From positions 287,746,205-287,810,204 of the forward strand of contig CM077665.1 of assembly GCA_039707655.1 (NCBI GenBank): 64,000 nt of DNA, written 5' to 3'. This document shows positions 22,660 through 35,544 of this stretch, one piece after another. The position numbers and the translations under genes are program-made. Under the pieces are notes generated by a model that was not told where the DNA came from, did not search any database, and saw only the letters and a program-made list of their open reading frames with translations. Each line of letters begins with the position of its first letter. Within the stretch, counting starts at the first letter, position 1. The DNA comes from Elymus sibiricus. Taxonomy: Eukaryota; Streptophyta; Magnoliopsida; Poales; Poaceae.

Positions 22660-23300
22660 TGGTAGGAAGCTCACAACATGGCAACAAAATATAGCAGATT
22701 AGGACTTGGTGAAATTCACAGTTTTTAGCAGAGCAGATTTTCACGAAGGCATATTGGCAGAAGCAAAACTATATGCTACAGGGCATATTATGGCATGAAA
22801 ATCAACAGCATGGTAGTAGACATGATGCACTACAAATCATTCCATGGTGGCAAGGTCTAATTATGCCTAGAAACATGGCTAGCATCAACACAACATGGCA
22901 TTAAGAAGAAAACAGATTCTCAGACTTAGTGAAAATTAGACTAGACATGTGCAGCAGTTTTTTTTAACAGATTGACATATTGGACAACAGAATTAATTAT
23001 GATGCTACACCTATTCATGCATACTATTGGCACAACATGATAGGCAACAACATGCTTAACAAAAGACTCCTTGGTAGCAACCACAAAAGACTCCTAGATC
23101 AATAGCAAATCACATGGCAACATGGCAAAAAATAACAGTTTGCAGACTTAGAAATATTTTGGACCCTCAAAACAGCAATATTTTATAGCATGTTGGCAAC
23201 AAGAAAATAACACCTAAATATGCATTTATATAGCAACCAAAAATACCAGGGCCTAGCACACATGTCGAAGGGCATATCTCATGTTTGCAACTATTCCAAA
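22660..23300. repeat. Three degenerate tandem units of about 221 bp in the H LTR
   Basis: A marker motif GACTTRGTGAAA-like recurs at 22703, 22923 and 23145 (steps 220 and 222), with shared neighbours such as CATGGCA, AACAGATT and GGCATATT. Solo LTR G shows the same motif at 34613, 34833 and 35055, the same steps. Confidence 0.65.
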
Positions 23301-23933
23301 ATATGCATGGATTAATTCACACGAAATAAACAAAAGGGCATCATAGCAAAATAACATGCACACAAAATTGCTCAAATGACAAAACTAATTGCACAGATAA
23401 ATTCTATGGATTTTTCTACCCCAAAATCATATATAATATGCGGGTTTTCATATTAACAAAAATGACACAACAATTATGCGAGGTTAGGACCTAAACTGTT
23501 TTAGCAAGTTACTTATGCCATTTAAAAGCAAACATCACATCAAACATTTTTATCATGCATGAAAAAGTGATATAAATAACCTACACATTTTACATATATG
23601 GTTTATTCAATTCCGATGCATGGTTAAACAATTACGCGCAATGCAAATACATGACATTTATGTAAATTAACAGAAAATGTCATGTTAAACATTTTTATCA
23701 TTTGTGAAAGCGGCATATTGCTAATCTACACGAAATTCTACACATTTTACATATATAAAATAATTCGATGCGATGCATGGTTAATTACTTATGAGCATTT
23801 TAAAATCATGCACTTTCCTGCAATTAAAAAAACCCGTCAATGGGCCAAAACTACACATGGGCCTAAACAGATACATGGGCGTAGGATAACTAATGGGTGC
23901 ACGGGCACTAATTAGAGGGGCTGGGGTGCTCAC

Positions 23934-24660
23934 CTAGTGGGCCTCTGCCCAGTCGGAGAGGAGGCCGGGTGGTGCAGTGGCGAAGGGGCGTCGTCCTCCC
24001 GAGACGAGTACGAGGAGGCGACGGCGATGGTTCCAGGGGCGAAGGGCAGAAGCCGGCGGGAGGCTTCGGGGCGGATGGATCTGGGCTCCTCCGGCCGGAT
24101 CTGGACGGCGGCAAGCGGGACATGGCCGGCAGCGAGCAGGCGAAGCGGGGCGGCGAGCACCTCGGCCCCCCCATGGCGGACGCGACGGCGCAAGGACGCG
24201 GGCGGCCCCGACCGGCTTCTTGAGGGCGGCGCGACGGGAGGCGAGGACGGGGACAAGACTTCGGCCGGCAGCGAGGGGCTCCGGCGACGCTGCGCTCCGG
24301 CAGCCGAGGCGACAAGGCGGCGGCGGCTTACACGGCGTGGGGGCGAGGTGGAGGAGCGGGGATGCGGGAGGAGCAGCGGCGGGGCTGGCGGTTCGGCCCC
24401 CGATGGACCTCGCGGGCGGGCGCGCGGGCTTTCCCTGGGTCCAGGCAGGCCTGCCGTGGATGGAGCAGGTGGAGGGCGACGTGGCAAGCGTCGGTTGGCT
24501 GCGGAGGCGGCTCGGGTGGTGGCTGGCAAGCAGGGCGGCGCCAAGTGGCGGCGGGGTGCTGGCCAGGCGCGGAAAACGAGGCGAGAGGTGGGAGAAGGCC
24601 ATTTTGGCTGGGGAGGAGGGCTTAAATAGGCAGGTGGGTCTAGGGTTAGGCTTCTAGGGG
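23934..24660 (-). promoter_or_regulatory. CpG-rich block and core promoter of the element H LTR
   Basis: On the minus strand a TATTTAAG box lies at about 24624-24632, followed by an ATG at 24602 that opens a 222-codon frame. Long ORFs occur in four frames on both strands here, as expected from high GC with few stops. I read this as the U3/R junction with a GC-rich leader. It might alternatively be a captured gene fragment, but no domain is recognisable. Confidence 0.5.
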
Positions 24661-25212
24661 GGTTTTAGTCCGTTTTCGGACCTTCGGATCTCGATCCGAT
24701 GGTCCGGAAGCGGAGGGGGGGGGGCTAGCAGGGCTAGGTGGGCTGTGTAGTTGGGCTAGGCTTAGAGAAGAGAGGGAAGTGGCAGCCCGTGACAGAGTTT
24801 TTAAAACCGAAACGTCTGACGAATAAACTGATGACCGCACTGCTACGGTTAACCCTTGGGGTATCAAACGACCTCTGATTGCGACGAAATTTGGCAGGCG
24901 GTCTACCTACAATATAACAAGACCGCATGCCAACTTTCGACCCAATCCGAGAATATTTTTCATGCACTTTATAAACAATATTTTTTTCGATGCCGCGGGC
25001 GCATGCATGTGTGGTTGGTCTCGAAATGGTCGACGACACGAACGGAGAGAACTGGCAACTATGAACGGATGCAAGTTTTCGAAAACGAGTGACGATGCAA
25101 TGCAAGATGATGCGAATGATGCGATGATGAATGCGACAAAAAAAAACGAATCACATGACGAGAATGGAAATAAAAGGGGAATCTTCTGGAGCGTCGGTCC
25201 CGGGCTGTTACA

Positions 25213-28200
25213 ACTCTCCTCCACTTACAAGAGATCTCGACCCGAGATCTTAGAATGAGAAGGGGAAGAGGAAGACGAAAGGAAGAGGTAAAGCTTAGTT
25301 GCTTCTTTGACAAACGAGTGAAACCATAGAAACATGAAGGTTGGAAGAGATGAAGAATATTATGAGAAACAAGCAAGAATTCAAAAGAAATTTGGGCAGC
25401 ACTTCGGTAGAAAAGAGAGTCAAAACTTGATAAGATGAAAGAACTTGAAAAGAGAACACAACACTCCGGTTAAATGGATAAACAGGGAAGGAACATGATC
25501 TTGACAAAACGAGATGATAGATAGAAGAGAGCAACACCACAACGCCTCCGGAACAAAAGAATAGAAGCTAGATCTTTGGGAAGAAAAGAACGTAGAAGGA
25601 AATGAGAACTTCTATCACAACTTAATTGAAAAGCATCCTTACAAAAGAATGATTGAACGGAGTTGTTGGAAAATCAACAACGCAAAGGATATGCTTGTAG
25701 TGGACTTATGGAAAACATCTCAAAATTATGAGGTAATAACCGGCCACTAACGGAAGCAAAGATTCTTTGGGAGCAACAAGATATGCAAAACTTCCTTCAC
25801 CAAAAGGATATATTGATAACTTGGATCGTTGATAAACACCATGATAGCAACAAACCTTAGGAAATGCTTTAGGTGACATCTATACCAAGATAACTCCGAG
25901 AAAGAAATGATGGGTTTACATATCTAATTCTTGACAATATTTCTTCGAGACTCCTCATTAATCAAGAATGCTATAACACCACCTCAAAAGATAAGGGAGA
26001 AAGAATTGCACTTTGAAATGCAAGATAAAGAATACTTGAGGTCCTCCAACAAAATCTTGAAGAACGCTTTGAGAAAAAAAAGAAATCTTTGAACCACCAA
26101 GAAGAACTTCTTGGAGAACACCGGAATGAAAGGATGATAGAAAAGAATTGAAGGTTGAAAAGAATAAGATTATGACCTCCAAGATTAGATGAAGCTTCAT
26201 GACGAGATGCTTGAGGAAACATGGAACTCCGGAAAAGAAAAAGATGAACAACTTAGAACCAAGAATTTGATATCATGAACAACTCCGGAAGAAGGATTGA
26301 CATCAATTGATGAAACAAGAATAAGAATTATGTTATGCTTATCCTTCATCAAGTTAAACTGATGACAAACAACATATTTAGCATACCACTTATTCTTCTT
26401 GAGAATGATTGATGAGAGATAAGAGCACAAGCTTGAAGAAGTCTTGAACGAAACACCGGTAAGAATTGCAAACGAATGGGAATACATGAGAACGAAGAGA
26501 TCAAGATTGCCTAATAGAAACTTGAACAAGGCACCGGAATCATGGAGATACGAACGAAGAGACAATAATTTAGAAGAATTGGAGAACGAAAGCTGAAAGC
26601 TGAGAACGAAGAAATCTTCTGAAATGATGGTCTTCGAAGGATCAAGAATGGAACAACTCATAAATGCTCCAGATAGATATGGAAAGAATTACTCATGATC
26701 GAAAACAATTAGAGAGGATAGCAACAAGCTGAAACCATGAATCTCCGAGAATGGACGAAGATTTAACAGGAACTCTCCTTCGGTCTTCCAAGCTGAGAAT
26801 GAGGACGAGAAACACAACCAAGAATTACTACGACACTCCGGGATAATGAATAAAGAAAGGTTGAGCCCATGATGAAAATGATTTAGAACGATCTTCGGGA
26901 AGGAATATGACTGATGAAATTCATTCTTACGTCATATTGAAAAGGACTTGAGGACATCTCCGGATAGATTGAAAGAGCCAGGTAAGATCCTGGGAAAAAA
27001 ACCTGTGGGTTATGAGCCCACTCCAAGAGATCACCGTTGAAGCAATTTCTTAGGAAGAGAGATTGCATCGGTATCAATGAAAACTTGATGAGGTGAGACC
27101 CTCGAAATAAATTGGAAGGATTTGAACGAAAACACGAATCTTCTGAGATATCTTCAACACTCCGAATAGAATAGAGAGATGAATAAGCAAGAGAGGCTTG
27201 GATAAGAATTCTAACATGGGAGAGCAATTAGAGAATGAAAATGATATGATGAGCACCGAACGCTTGAATTGAATCAACCGGAGAAGAAAACGAGAATGAG
27301 AACGATGAACTTAGCACTTGAGGATCTTCACAATGAATCACCGGATACAACATCGAGGAAAAGATAGCGGAAGCGTCACATGAATAGAAAGGCACTTGGA
27401 TGAGAATTTAATTGTTGAAGAAAAAGGGCGGGAGGGTGGGCAAAAGAAAAGGACAACTTAGGACGGATGGAAAGAACTCGGGAAAGAAATATGAGGATTG
27501 ATCTTGACGAGAAGCACACCGGTTAGGATTAAGATTTGACAAGACAATTTGATTTAGCAAAAGGATTAGCACTCCCATATAAATATGAGAACACTGCTTA
27601 GGATAGATATGAAATCACCACTTGACATCGAAGTAACTCGAATTACCATATAACAAAACAACATAAAGGGTGAGGCTTAAGAGTTAAGCCAGAAACAAAT
27701 ACATAACCCATTATGCATTCATTGGAAGGATAATCCTAGGTAACTACTTGAATTCCCACCTAAGAATTTCTGAAGTCTTTCTTGTTTATGCGATTTGGGT
27801 TGCGGACCCAGGAACGTACCCAAGGTAATCAGCTACAACTGCACCTACAACCTTCCACACCATAATCCAAGAAACTGCGCAAACTCGTCTACCTCAGACA
27901 CTCGAAAACACAACGATACTAAACATGGCAGTACCCTGGACGCTCTCCCCAGTACTGGGTGACTCCAAACTTATCTCGCCACGAAAAGTATTGAAGCAAT
28001 TTCGAACATCCTCCGTCCTGAGATACTAAGGAAACTGAATGATAACGATGTGCAAAAATCCCTCGGAGCTCTACTCCTCGATAACAGGAGGCACCAAGAC
28101 AGAATCCCTTCACATCGGCATCATATAGTTTCCAAAATACCCGCATGATCCTAAATTTTTTTGAGCGAGAAGAGGAGTAGAATCAAAATTCCAAAGTCGA

Positions 28201-28329
28201 ATACCTCACCAGAGCAAAGAAGAGGAGTAAAAGAAACCTACTCTACGATATAACTAGACTCAAAATAGTTTATCACTAGACTCGACTTAGCCAAGTTCGA
28301 TCAATCAAGGGGCTCCTAGGTCGGTACAG
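25213..28329 (-). other. Element H internal domain, non-coding, purine-rich on + strand
   Basis: No gag or pol is present in any frame. From about 25.25 to 27.6 kb the + strand is strongly G/A-rich and is dotted with some 20 CWCCGG-like motifs (for example 26121, 26227, 26281, 26835, 26957, 27340). LARD interiors are reported to be structurally conserved RNA without proteins, and this fits. Confidence 0.7.
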
Positions 28330-28341
28330 GCTCTGATACCA
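28330..28341 (-). other. Element H primer binding site (tRNA-iMet type)
   Basis: The + strand GCTCTGATACCA is the 3' end of initiator tRNA-Met as known for many plant retroelements; the minus strand reads TGGTATCAGAGC next to the LTR end. This fixes the element as minus-oriented, with its 5' LTR on the right. Confidence 0.9.
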
Positions 28342-28344
28342 ACT

Positions 28345-30788
28345 TGTCATGCCCAAGATGAGATCCTATCCTTATTTTGGCACGAGGGCCTCGACAGGGA
28401 TAGAAGCGCATCTCGTCGTTTCGCAAGAATGGATATCATTACAAGTATATGTAAAGAAGAGATGAGTATATGGAATTGGCTTACACTCTCCACAAGCTAA
28501 ATCAAATCACATCAATACAACAACATATCCAAACATCATACAGAAGAGCAGGGTCCGACTACAGACGAAATCAAACGATAAAATGACATCCATCCTTGCT
28601 ATCCCAGGCTGCCGCCTGGAACCCATCCTATGATCGATGAAGAAGAAGAAGAAGAAGAACTCCAAATCAAACAAGCATTGCTCTCACGTCAATTCATCGC
28701 ATACCTGTACCTGCAACTGTTTTTGTAGTAATCTGTGAGCCACAGGGACTCAGCAATCTCATTTCCAAGGGTATCAAGACTATTAAAGCTTAATGGGTGA
28801 GGTATGGTTAAGTGGTGAGGCTACAGCAAGCACTAAGCATTTATTTGAGTGGCTAACTTACGAGTACAAGAATAAGGGGGATGATTGTCGCATAAACGGT
28901 CGTGAACTAGTAATGATCTCTAAGAGATCCTGAACACCTACTTACGAACAAACATAACCCCACCGTGTTCTCTCTCGGTTCAAAAATTTACGAGAAGAGA
29001 CAGTCACGGTTACGCACACAGTTAGTGTATTTTATTTGAGTTTACTTCAAGTTTGCTATGACCGGGTGTTAAACAAAGTTTCCAAGTTGCCACGTAACCG
29101 CGGGCACGGCTTTCCGAAAGATTTAACCCTGCAGGGGTGCTCCAACTCATCCATCACAAACTAACCACACGCCGCGGGAATAACCTCGACCACGAATCTC
29201 GTGATCTTCCTAGGCAATTCCATTGGAAAACCGCAACCTCGAGATAGCCCGAAGTATTCTCGGAATTCCTCGCACAAGACGTTCGAGAAAGGTAAAACAA
29301 GTCCAGCAAGGCCGCCCGACGTGCCGACAATCCCGATAGGAGCCGCGTATCTCGTTCTCAGGACACAACCGGATGAGCACTACGTACGGTGGCTGGATAG
29401 AAATCCCCTGAGTTGCCCCGGGTGGCACCGCAAGTGGCTCTGTTTTGGACCAGCACCAGCAGCACTGGCCCCCGGGTGGCCCCGCAAGGTATATTAGTAT
29501 GCAAATGAGGTTGTAGAAAAGTTTGGGGGAAATTGCATGAACAGAATAGTGGGAGAGAGAGGGGCTGCCATGGTAAAAAGAGGGAGAGAATGAGGGTGTC
29601 ACCCCCCAAATAATTGAGAAGAGGCCATGGCAAAGTTACTGGAGGTAGAAAGGGGTTATAATATGTTGTGGTAGAAAGTTGGAGACAAGGATAATCTTTT
29701 TGGACCCACTTTGCTTGTCCACAAGCTTATGGCTGTGTTTGTGCTGTGATTAGGCTAGGTAGAGGAATCCTATGGCCTTGATATTTACCAGGGTTAAATG
29801 AAAAGTCTATTTGGTACTGATCACAAGTTTTGAGCCCAAATGAAGAAAGTTGATAAGACAAACTTCGTAAACCTTAGAAATCAACATAAATAGGTTTCTA
29901 TAGATCTAGGCATGCAAAACTATTCTCCTTGATACACCACTTGGTGTGGTGGCATTATTTAGGGATTAGAGCATGTCCACAAAGTTTGAGATCAATTGGA
30001 GAAAGTTGGCAATGTAGAGTTGTTCGAATTTGGTTCTGGACAGAGAGGGTTTTGGAATATTTTTGTGAACCAAATTAGTCGGGATTGATATGAAACTTTG
30101 CAAGATCTTCACATATGTCAAATGTGACATTCTAGAATTTTCTTGGATTTATTTGAGAATATTTCTAATAGAAATATTTCAAATACTTGATTTAAGCAGA
30201 AAAGGTTTTGGAGGGTTTTGTCCAATATTTTGAACATGACTATGTGTTTAAACTCTTATATATGGACAATATATGCCCACTGAGTTTCCCTAAATTTTCT
30301 CAAATATTTTGAAAGCATAAAAATAAATTTTCCCTATAAAAGACCATTTCTGGCCTTAAGAAAAAGCCTTCAAATAAAATAGGAAAATAATCTTTAAAAA
30401 TAATATTGGGTGGTTTTGGGAAGTCTTATATATATTAGGTTCCAAATAAAACCTTTGGGGCAAAACAATCCACCCAATTTGAGGACTTGTAGTACAAACC
30501 TCAAGTCAGGGGTTTTGGAAAACCTAAATTGAATAAATGCATTATTTTGGCCCAACTAATATTTTATAAAAATAGTTTTTGGTCCTATGCACATGGCATG
30601 ATCATTGGGGAAAGCTTTGGATCAAGGAGATGAGTTTTTAGAGGAGGAGGAATTTTAGGAATTAGAGCACAAGCAAACAAGCAATCAGCAAGCAAGCCAA
30701 GCATCACAAGCACACAAACAGTTTTAATTGGTCCTAATTTTTGAGCTATGTCAACTTAGTCAGGGGAGGCAAAACACAGGGTGTGACA
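28345..30788 (-). repeat. Element H right (5') LTR, 2.4 kb, chimeric
   Basis: Positions 28345-29465 match 20074-21190 closely. At 29466-29490 the sequence switches within a GGGTGGCCCCGCAAG motif (also present within the LTR at about 21151) to unrelated sequence that ends GGGTGTGACA at 30788, an inverted match to the LTR start TGTCACACCC. It lacks the CpG block and TATA region of the left LTR. No gene is seen. Confidence 0.7.
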
Positions 30789-31502
30789 CTGGGATATAGA
30801 AACTCGTCAGGTTGAACCTACCAGAACGCACCTCTCTCACTAAAGATAGATCAATCTACTTGGCCAAAGCACATCGATAGATCATAGAGAATTACGAAGC
30901 TATAACGATCATGCAAATAAGAATCTAAATATTCAGAGGTGACTCAAATACTTTTCATGAATAATCTGAACATAAACCCACAATTCATCGGATCCCAACA
31001 AACACACCGCACAATAAGGTTACATCGGATAGATCAGAGCGAAGATGCGATGATCATTGTATTGAACATCAAGAGATAGAGAGATTGCCATCTAGGTACT
31101 AGCTATGGACCCGTACGTCTTTGGTGAACTACTCACACGTCATCCTGAGGGCAGAAAGGTTGATGAAGAGGCCCTCCGTGATCGATCCCCCTCCGGCAGG
31201 GTGCCGGAATAGAGCTCCAGATGGCCTCGCGACGGAACAGAGACTTGCGGTGGCGTAAAAAGGGTTTCGGGAGTGCCTCCAGGGTTTTTGGAATATTAGA
31301 GAATTTATAGGCCAAAGATGGGTATCGGGAGACGCCCGAGGGGGCCAGCACACATCAGGGCGCGCCCCCGAGGGCGCGCCCTGTTGTGTGCTGGTGCCCT
31401 CGTGCGGCCTCCGGTCTCCTCCCGAGGTTTCCAGCCATTCTTTTGGTCCATAAAAAACATCAAAAAGTGATATGGGGCACACCCATTTGCGTCGATCTTT
31501 CA
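30789..31502 (-). mobile_element. LTR fragment K, related to the B/D families
   Basis: Minus-strand LTR piece truncated at 30789 by element H. It has a TATA box CCTATAAATTC on the minus strand (about 31303-31313). Upstream of it is a 49-bp palindrome (31346-31394) with the GGGCGCGCCC core, the same arrangement as in B and D LTRs. It ends CTTTCA at 31502, consistent with an LTR start TGAAAG on the minus strand. Confidence 0.6.
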
Positions 31503-32049
31503 TGAATTGGAGGTGGATTTGGGGATGAACACGAACACAGAGTAAAACACGAGGAAATCACAAGAGAGAACACAAACACTCAAGACACGATCTCCAATTA
31601 CACATCCGCTAGATCCACACGAACCCACGAGTCTCGAAACGAGTTCAACAAACGGATACAAGTACTGGTAGCTTCCACTCCAAAGGATGGCCTTGAAATC
31701 CACTAGGGATCTTCCCTTGAAAGGGGCCTTGGCATCCACTTGGATCTTCTCAATGAGAGGTGATGTCCAAGGAGAGGAGGAAAGTAGATGGAGCTATGCT
31801 CAACAAATCTAAGTGCTAAACATAAGTTAACCCTAACTAATGAATCAAGGTCCAAATATATAGGTAGCAGGAGGTAAGGGATGAAGTGGAGGCGAAATGG
31901 GCCGAAACCCGCGGGCTAGCCTCGAAGGCCCGTGCGCACGGCCTAAGCCACCCCCGTGCGCACGAGGGTCCGGTGGGCACGGTACACGCCCGTGCACACG
32001 GGGTGTCGAACAGCTACAACGGAGGGCCCGTGCGCACGGGGTGTCCAGG
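31503..32049 (-). repeat. Element C left LTR, distal part
   Basis: It begins TGAATTGG and has a minus-strand TATA box (CCTATATATTTGG, about 31850-31865). Five GTGCGCACG-type palindromes lie in 31925-32041, upstream of that TATA. The LTR resumes at 39283 after element F. Confidence 0.55.
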
Positions 32050-34599
32050 TGAGGTAGTCCGGGATTAAGGGGTCCTCGGGCCGTTGGCTTATCTTCTGTG
32101 GACCAGCCCGGTGGGCCGCCTTGTGGCATCTGCGGGAAGGCCGGACTATAGAATGACCGCGTGCTTAGGGAGGAAGGTTCCGAAGACTTGGCGTGTCCTC
32201 AAAGTAAGAATTGGCGTATCTGTAACGCCCAAGATGCGGTCCTATCCCTATTAAGGCGCGAGGGCCTCGACAGGGATAGAAGCGCATCTAGTCGTTTCGC
32301 AAGTACAGAAATCATTGCATACATGTAAAGAAGAGGTGAGTATATGAGTTGGCTTACACTCGCCACAAGCTAACTTACAAATCCACACAATTATTCATAC
32401 ATTCATCCAGAAGACAGGGTCCGACTACGGACGAAATCAAATGATAAAAGAAAGCAATGAAACTGTCTTGCTAGCCTAGGAACACCACCACGAAGCTCCC
32501 CTACTCATCCGGATACGTAACGTACATACGCCTACATTCTTCATCGTACTCCCACTGGAGCTGAGACACATCATCTGGCACGAAATCGTCAACACCTGTA
32601 CCTGTATTGTTGTAGTAATCTGTGAGCCACAGGGACTCACCAATCTCATAACCCGGGTACCGAGACTATGTAAGCCAATAGGTGAGGAATGGTTAAGTGG
32701 TGAGGCTCCAGCAAGCACTAAGCATGTCTTTGGTGGCTAACTTACGAGAACAATAGTTAAATATGGTGGCCTACGCAGAGCGGTCGTGAACTAGAATGAT
32801 CACTAAGTGATCCTGAACACCTACTTACGTCAGACATAACCCCATCGTGTTCTCTCTCGGTTCGTGTTCACGAGCAGAGACAGTCACGGTTATGCACACA
32901 GTTGGTGTATTTTATTTTACTTTACTTCAAGTTTGCTATAATCGGGTGTTAAACAATTTTCCAAGTTGCCACATAACCGCGGGCACGGCTTCTCGAAAAG
33001 TTTTAACCCTGCAGGGGTGCTCCAACTCATCCATCACAAACTAACCACACGCCGCAGGAATAACCTCGACCACGAAACCTGTGATCTCATTGGAGATTCC
33101 GTTGGAAAACCTCAACCTCGAGATAGCCCAAAGTATCCTCATAATTCCTCGCGCAAGACACTCGAGAAAGGTCAAACAAGTCCAGCAAGACCTCCCGACG
33201 TGTCGACGATCCCGATAGGAGCCGCGTATCTCGTTCTCAGGACACGGCGGATTGTCCAAACTTCCGGTAGGCCAATCAGAGAGTTTCCCCTGGCGGCCAC
33301 CGGCGGTTGACAGGTTGGACCAACACTCATGAGGAGCACTGGCCCAGGGGTTGATTAATTATCCACGGGGTTGCAAAGCCCTATGCATTTTTATTAGGTT
33401 GTTTAGCAAATGTAGTACCAAAGTTGGGTCTTGCGAGACAAGTTTTAGTCTAAAACGAATAGTCAAGGGGGTCCCCATAACAACCCCGAGCATGTTAGGA
33501 GCGCAAAAATATGGAACATAACACCAGTACTTGGAACTAGTGCGGCAAAAGTGGAACAAAACACCGGGCAAAAGGCCAAGCCTTCCACCATTGCCAAGTA
33601 TATATGTGCATTAAATTAAATAACAGTAAGTAAGGTGATATCCCCAGATATCCATGTTTGCACATGGAAGCATCTTGCACCCGCAACTAGCAACGCTATA
33701 AGATAAGGGCTGAGCAGCGGTAACGTAGCCAATCAATGTTTGCTAGGAAGTGGAGGGGTTAGAGGCTTTCATGGCAATTTAGGAGGTTGACATTTTAAGT
33801 GGTAGGTAACGAAACATAACGGTAGAAGCGAGACATCTAGCATAGCAAAAATAGTGTCGGGATCCGGATACGATCATCTTGCCTGTTGGGTCTTCAGAGG
33901 GACAAAGAGCTGGGTCCTCGTAGTTGTTCTCGTCAGGATCCTTGTACTTAGGCTCGACACTCAGGTCTACCCAAAGAGAAACAGCACCAAATAAACATAC
34001 AAACAAAGTGCAATTCACAACCAAAGATGATGCATGACCAATTTGAAGTATTTAACATGGCAACCCTATGCTAGTCATGTTTCTCATGCAATTATTAAGT
34101 TCTTCAGTATTCTGGACAGAACCTCAAGATTAGTTATTTGAACATGCATGTACATGGCAAAAATGAATGCTCCTCGTAAAAACGATGCAAATGCATATGT
34201 AGAACGTTGCAAACGGAGTAACAGAACTCACGGAACACTCACGACAAGGTACGAACGTTAACGGAGACAAAAACAAAGATGAGGGAGGCCATGGTCTATT
34301 CCTTGATATTCCAAGGATTCCACTGGATTGGAAATGAAAATCTAGCAATATTAGAGCTAAAGATCATGCAAAACCATTGGGTATAACTCCCACAAGTCAC
34401 AAAACATTCCAACACACAATCTGTCCACAAACAGCAACATGTCATATTGTAACACACATAACCAGAGCTACAGCAAGTTCCACATCACAACCAAGGCATG
34501 GACATGAAGTATAGAGCATGCTCAACAATTCATCTATGTACAGAAACATGAAAGGAAGCATGGATCAATGGCAATTGAGCTCACAAGATGACATGTTGA

Positions 34600-35130
34600 A
34601 TCAATTTTTAGGGACTTAGTGAAAATTACCAGTTTTACAAATCTGAGTTAACAGGATGGCATTTTGACAGCAACATTTACATATGCTACAGGGACTTTAA
34701 TGGCATGAAAATTAACAGGGTGATAAAGGACAACATGCACTCCAATTCACTCCATTACATCAACATCAATAAGTGCACAAATCACTGGCTAGCATCCTCA
34801 CAACATGGCATGTTGAGTAAAACAGTTTCACAGACTTAGCAATTTTACCAAGTGGCCAAACAGGGCATATTATTAACAGAATGGCATGTTGAATCAGTTT
34901 TTAAATAAGATCCAATAGCCCTACCTACAAGCACTTGGCACACACTAACATAGGATGACATGCTCATCAAAACATACCCTTGTACCAATCTCAAAGGAGC
35001 TACATGTACATGGGAATCATCAAGACAACATGGCAACAAAATAACAGATTCTAACACTTAGAAATTTTAGAGCATGTGAAAACAGAGTTTTGGTGGCATA
35101 TTGACATCAAGAATTCCATCCATATCATGA
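34600..35130. repeat. Degenerate 221-bp tandem units in solo LTR G
   Basis: The GACTTAGT-type marker at 34613, 34833 and 35055 mirrors the spacing in H (22703, 22923, 23145), so the repeat predates the split between the two copies. Confidence 0.6.
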
Positions 35131-35544
35131 TCTATCATGGCATGCAAAAATACCAGGGGCTAGCACACACATCAATGATCATTTCTCATGTTGGCAAGTC
35201 TTTCATATGATGCAAGAATAAAATCATGTGAAAAGACAAAATGACACAATATCACAAAATAATATTTTCACAAACTTGCTCAAAAGATAAATCTAATGCT
35301 ACCAATGGATTCACTGCATTTTTCTACCCCAAATTCATATATCACACGCCTATGTTCATGTAGAGAAAACTCCCACAATTCAATGTGAAAAATCTGCATA
35401 TACACTTATCACATGGTATATGCCAAAATAGGCATATCCACATTTGGCAATATACTAATCTGGACATGGCCAGAATTGGCATGTTTCCTAAAAAGGAAAA
35501 AACACACAAACAGAGAAAACAAATACTCAAAACAAAATTAAGAA

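Larger units (their letters stand above)
20074..25212 (-). repeat. Element H left (3') LTR, 5.1 kb
   Basis: It starts TGTCACACCC and ends GGGCTGTTACA on the + strand. It aligns along its length with solo LTR G (32221-37450). The outer half is AT-rich with three degenerate tandem units of about 221 bp (22.6-23.3 kb). A CpG-rich block (23.93-24.66 kb) sits beside the promoter. It contains no gene. Confidence 0.85.
20074..30788 (-). mobile_element. Element H: LARD-like non-autonomous retroelement with unequal LTRs
   Basis: The left LTR is 20074-25212 (5139 bp), the interior 25213-28344 (3.1 kb, non-coding) and the right LTR 28345-30788 (2444 bp). The initiator-Met primer site lies at 28330-28341 and a polypurine tract (GTGGAGGAGAGT on the minus strand) abuts 25212. 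Long LTRs with a non-coding interior of about 3 kb are the definition of LARDs; the barley family Sukkula is the closest I recall. Only the first 1.1 kb of the two LTRs match. Flanks differ (GGTGC at left, CTGGG at right), so the element is a recombinant. Confidence 0.8.

Noticed and set aside
23930..24657. Overlapping ORFs of 200 or more codons in four frames on both strands
   Set aside because: High GC leaves few stops. The peptides are low-complexity Arg/Pro/Ala and no domain is recognisable. The block lies in the LTR promoter region of element H.
29466..30788. Separate solo element nested in the H right LTR
   Set aside because: No second border or target duplication was found. The end GGGTGTGACA pairs as an inverted end with the LTR start, so it is better read as part of a chimeric LTR.
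31925..32041. Possible CRISPR-like array from repeated GTGCGCACG units
   Set aside because: Units are short palindromes with irregular spacing in an LTR promoter of a plant element. No cas genes; plant nuclear DNA.
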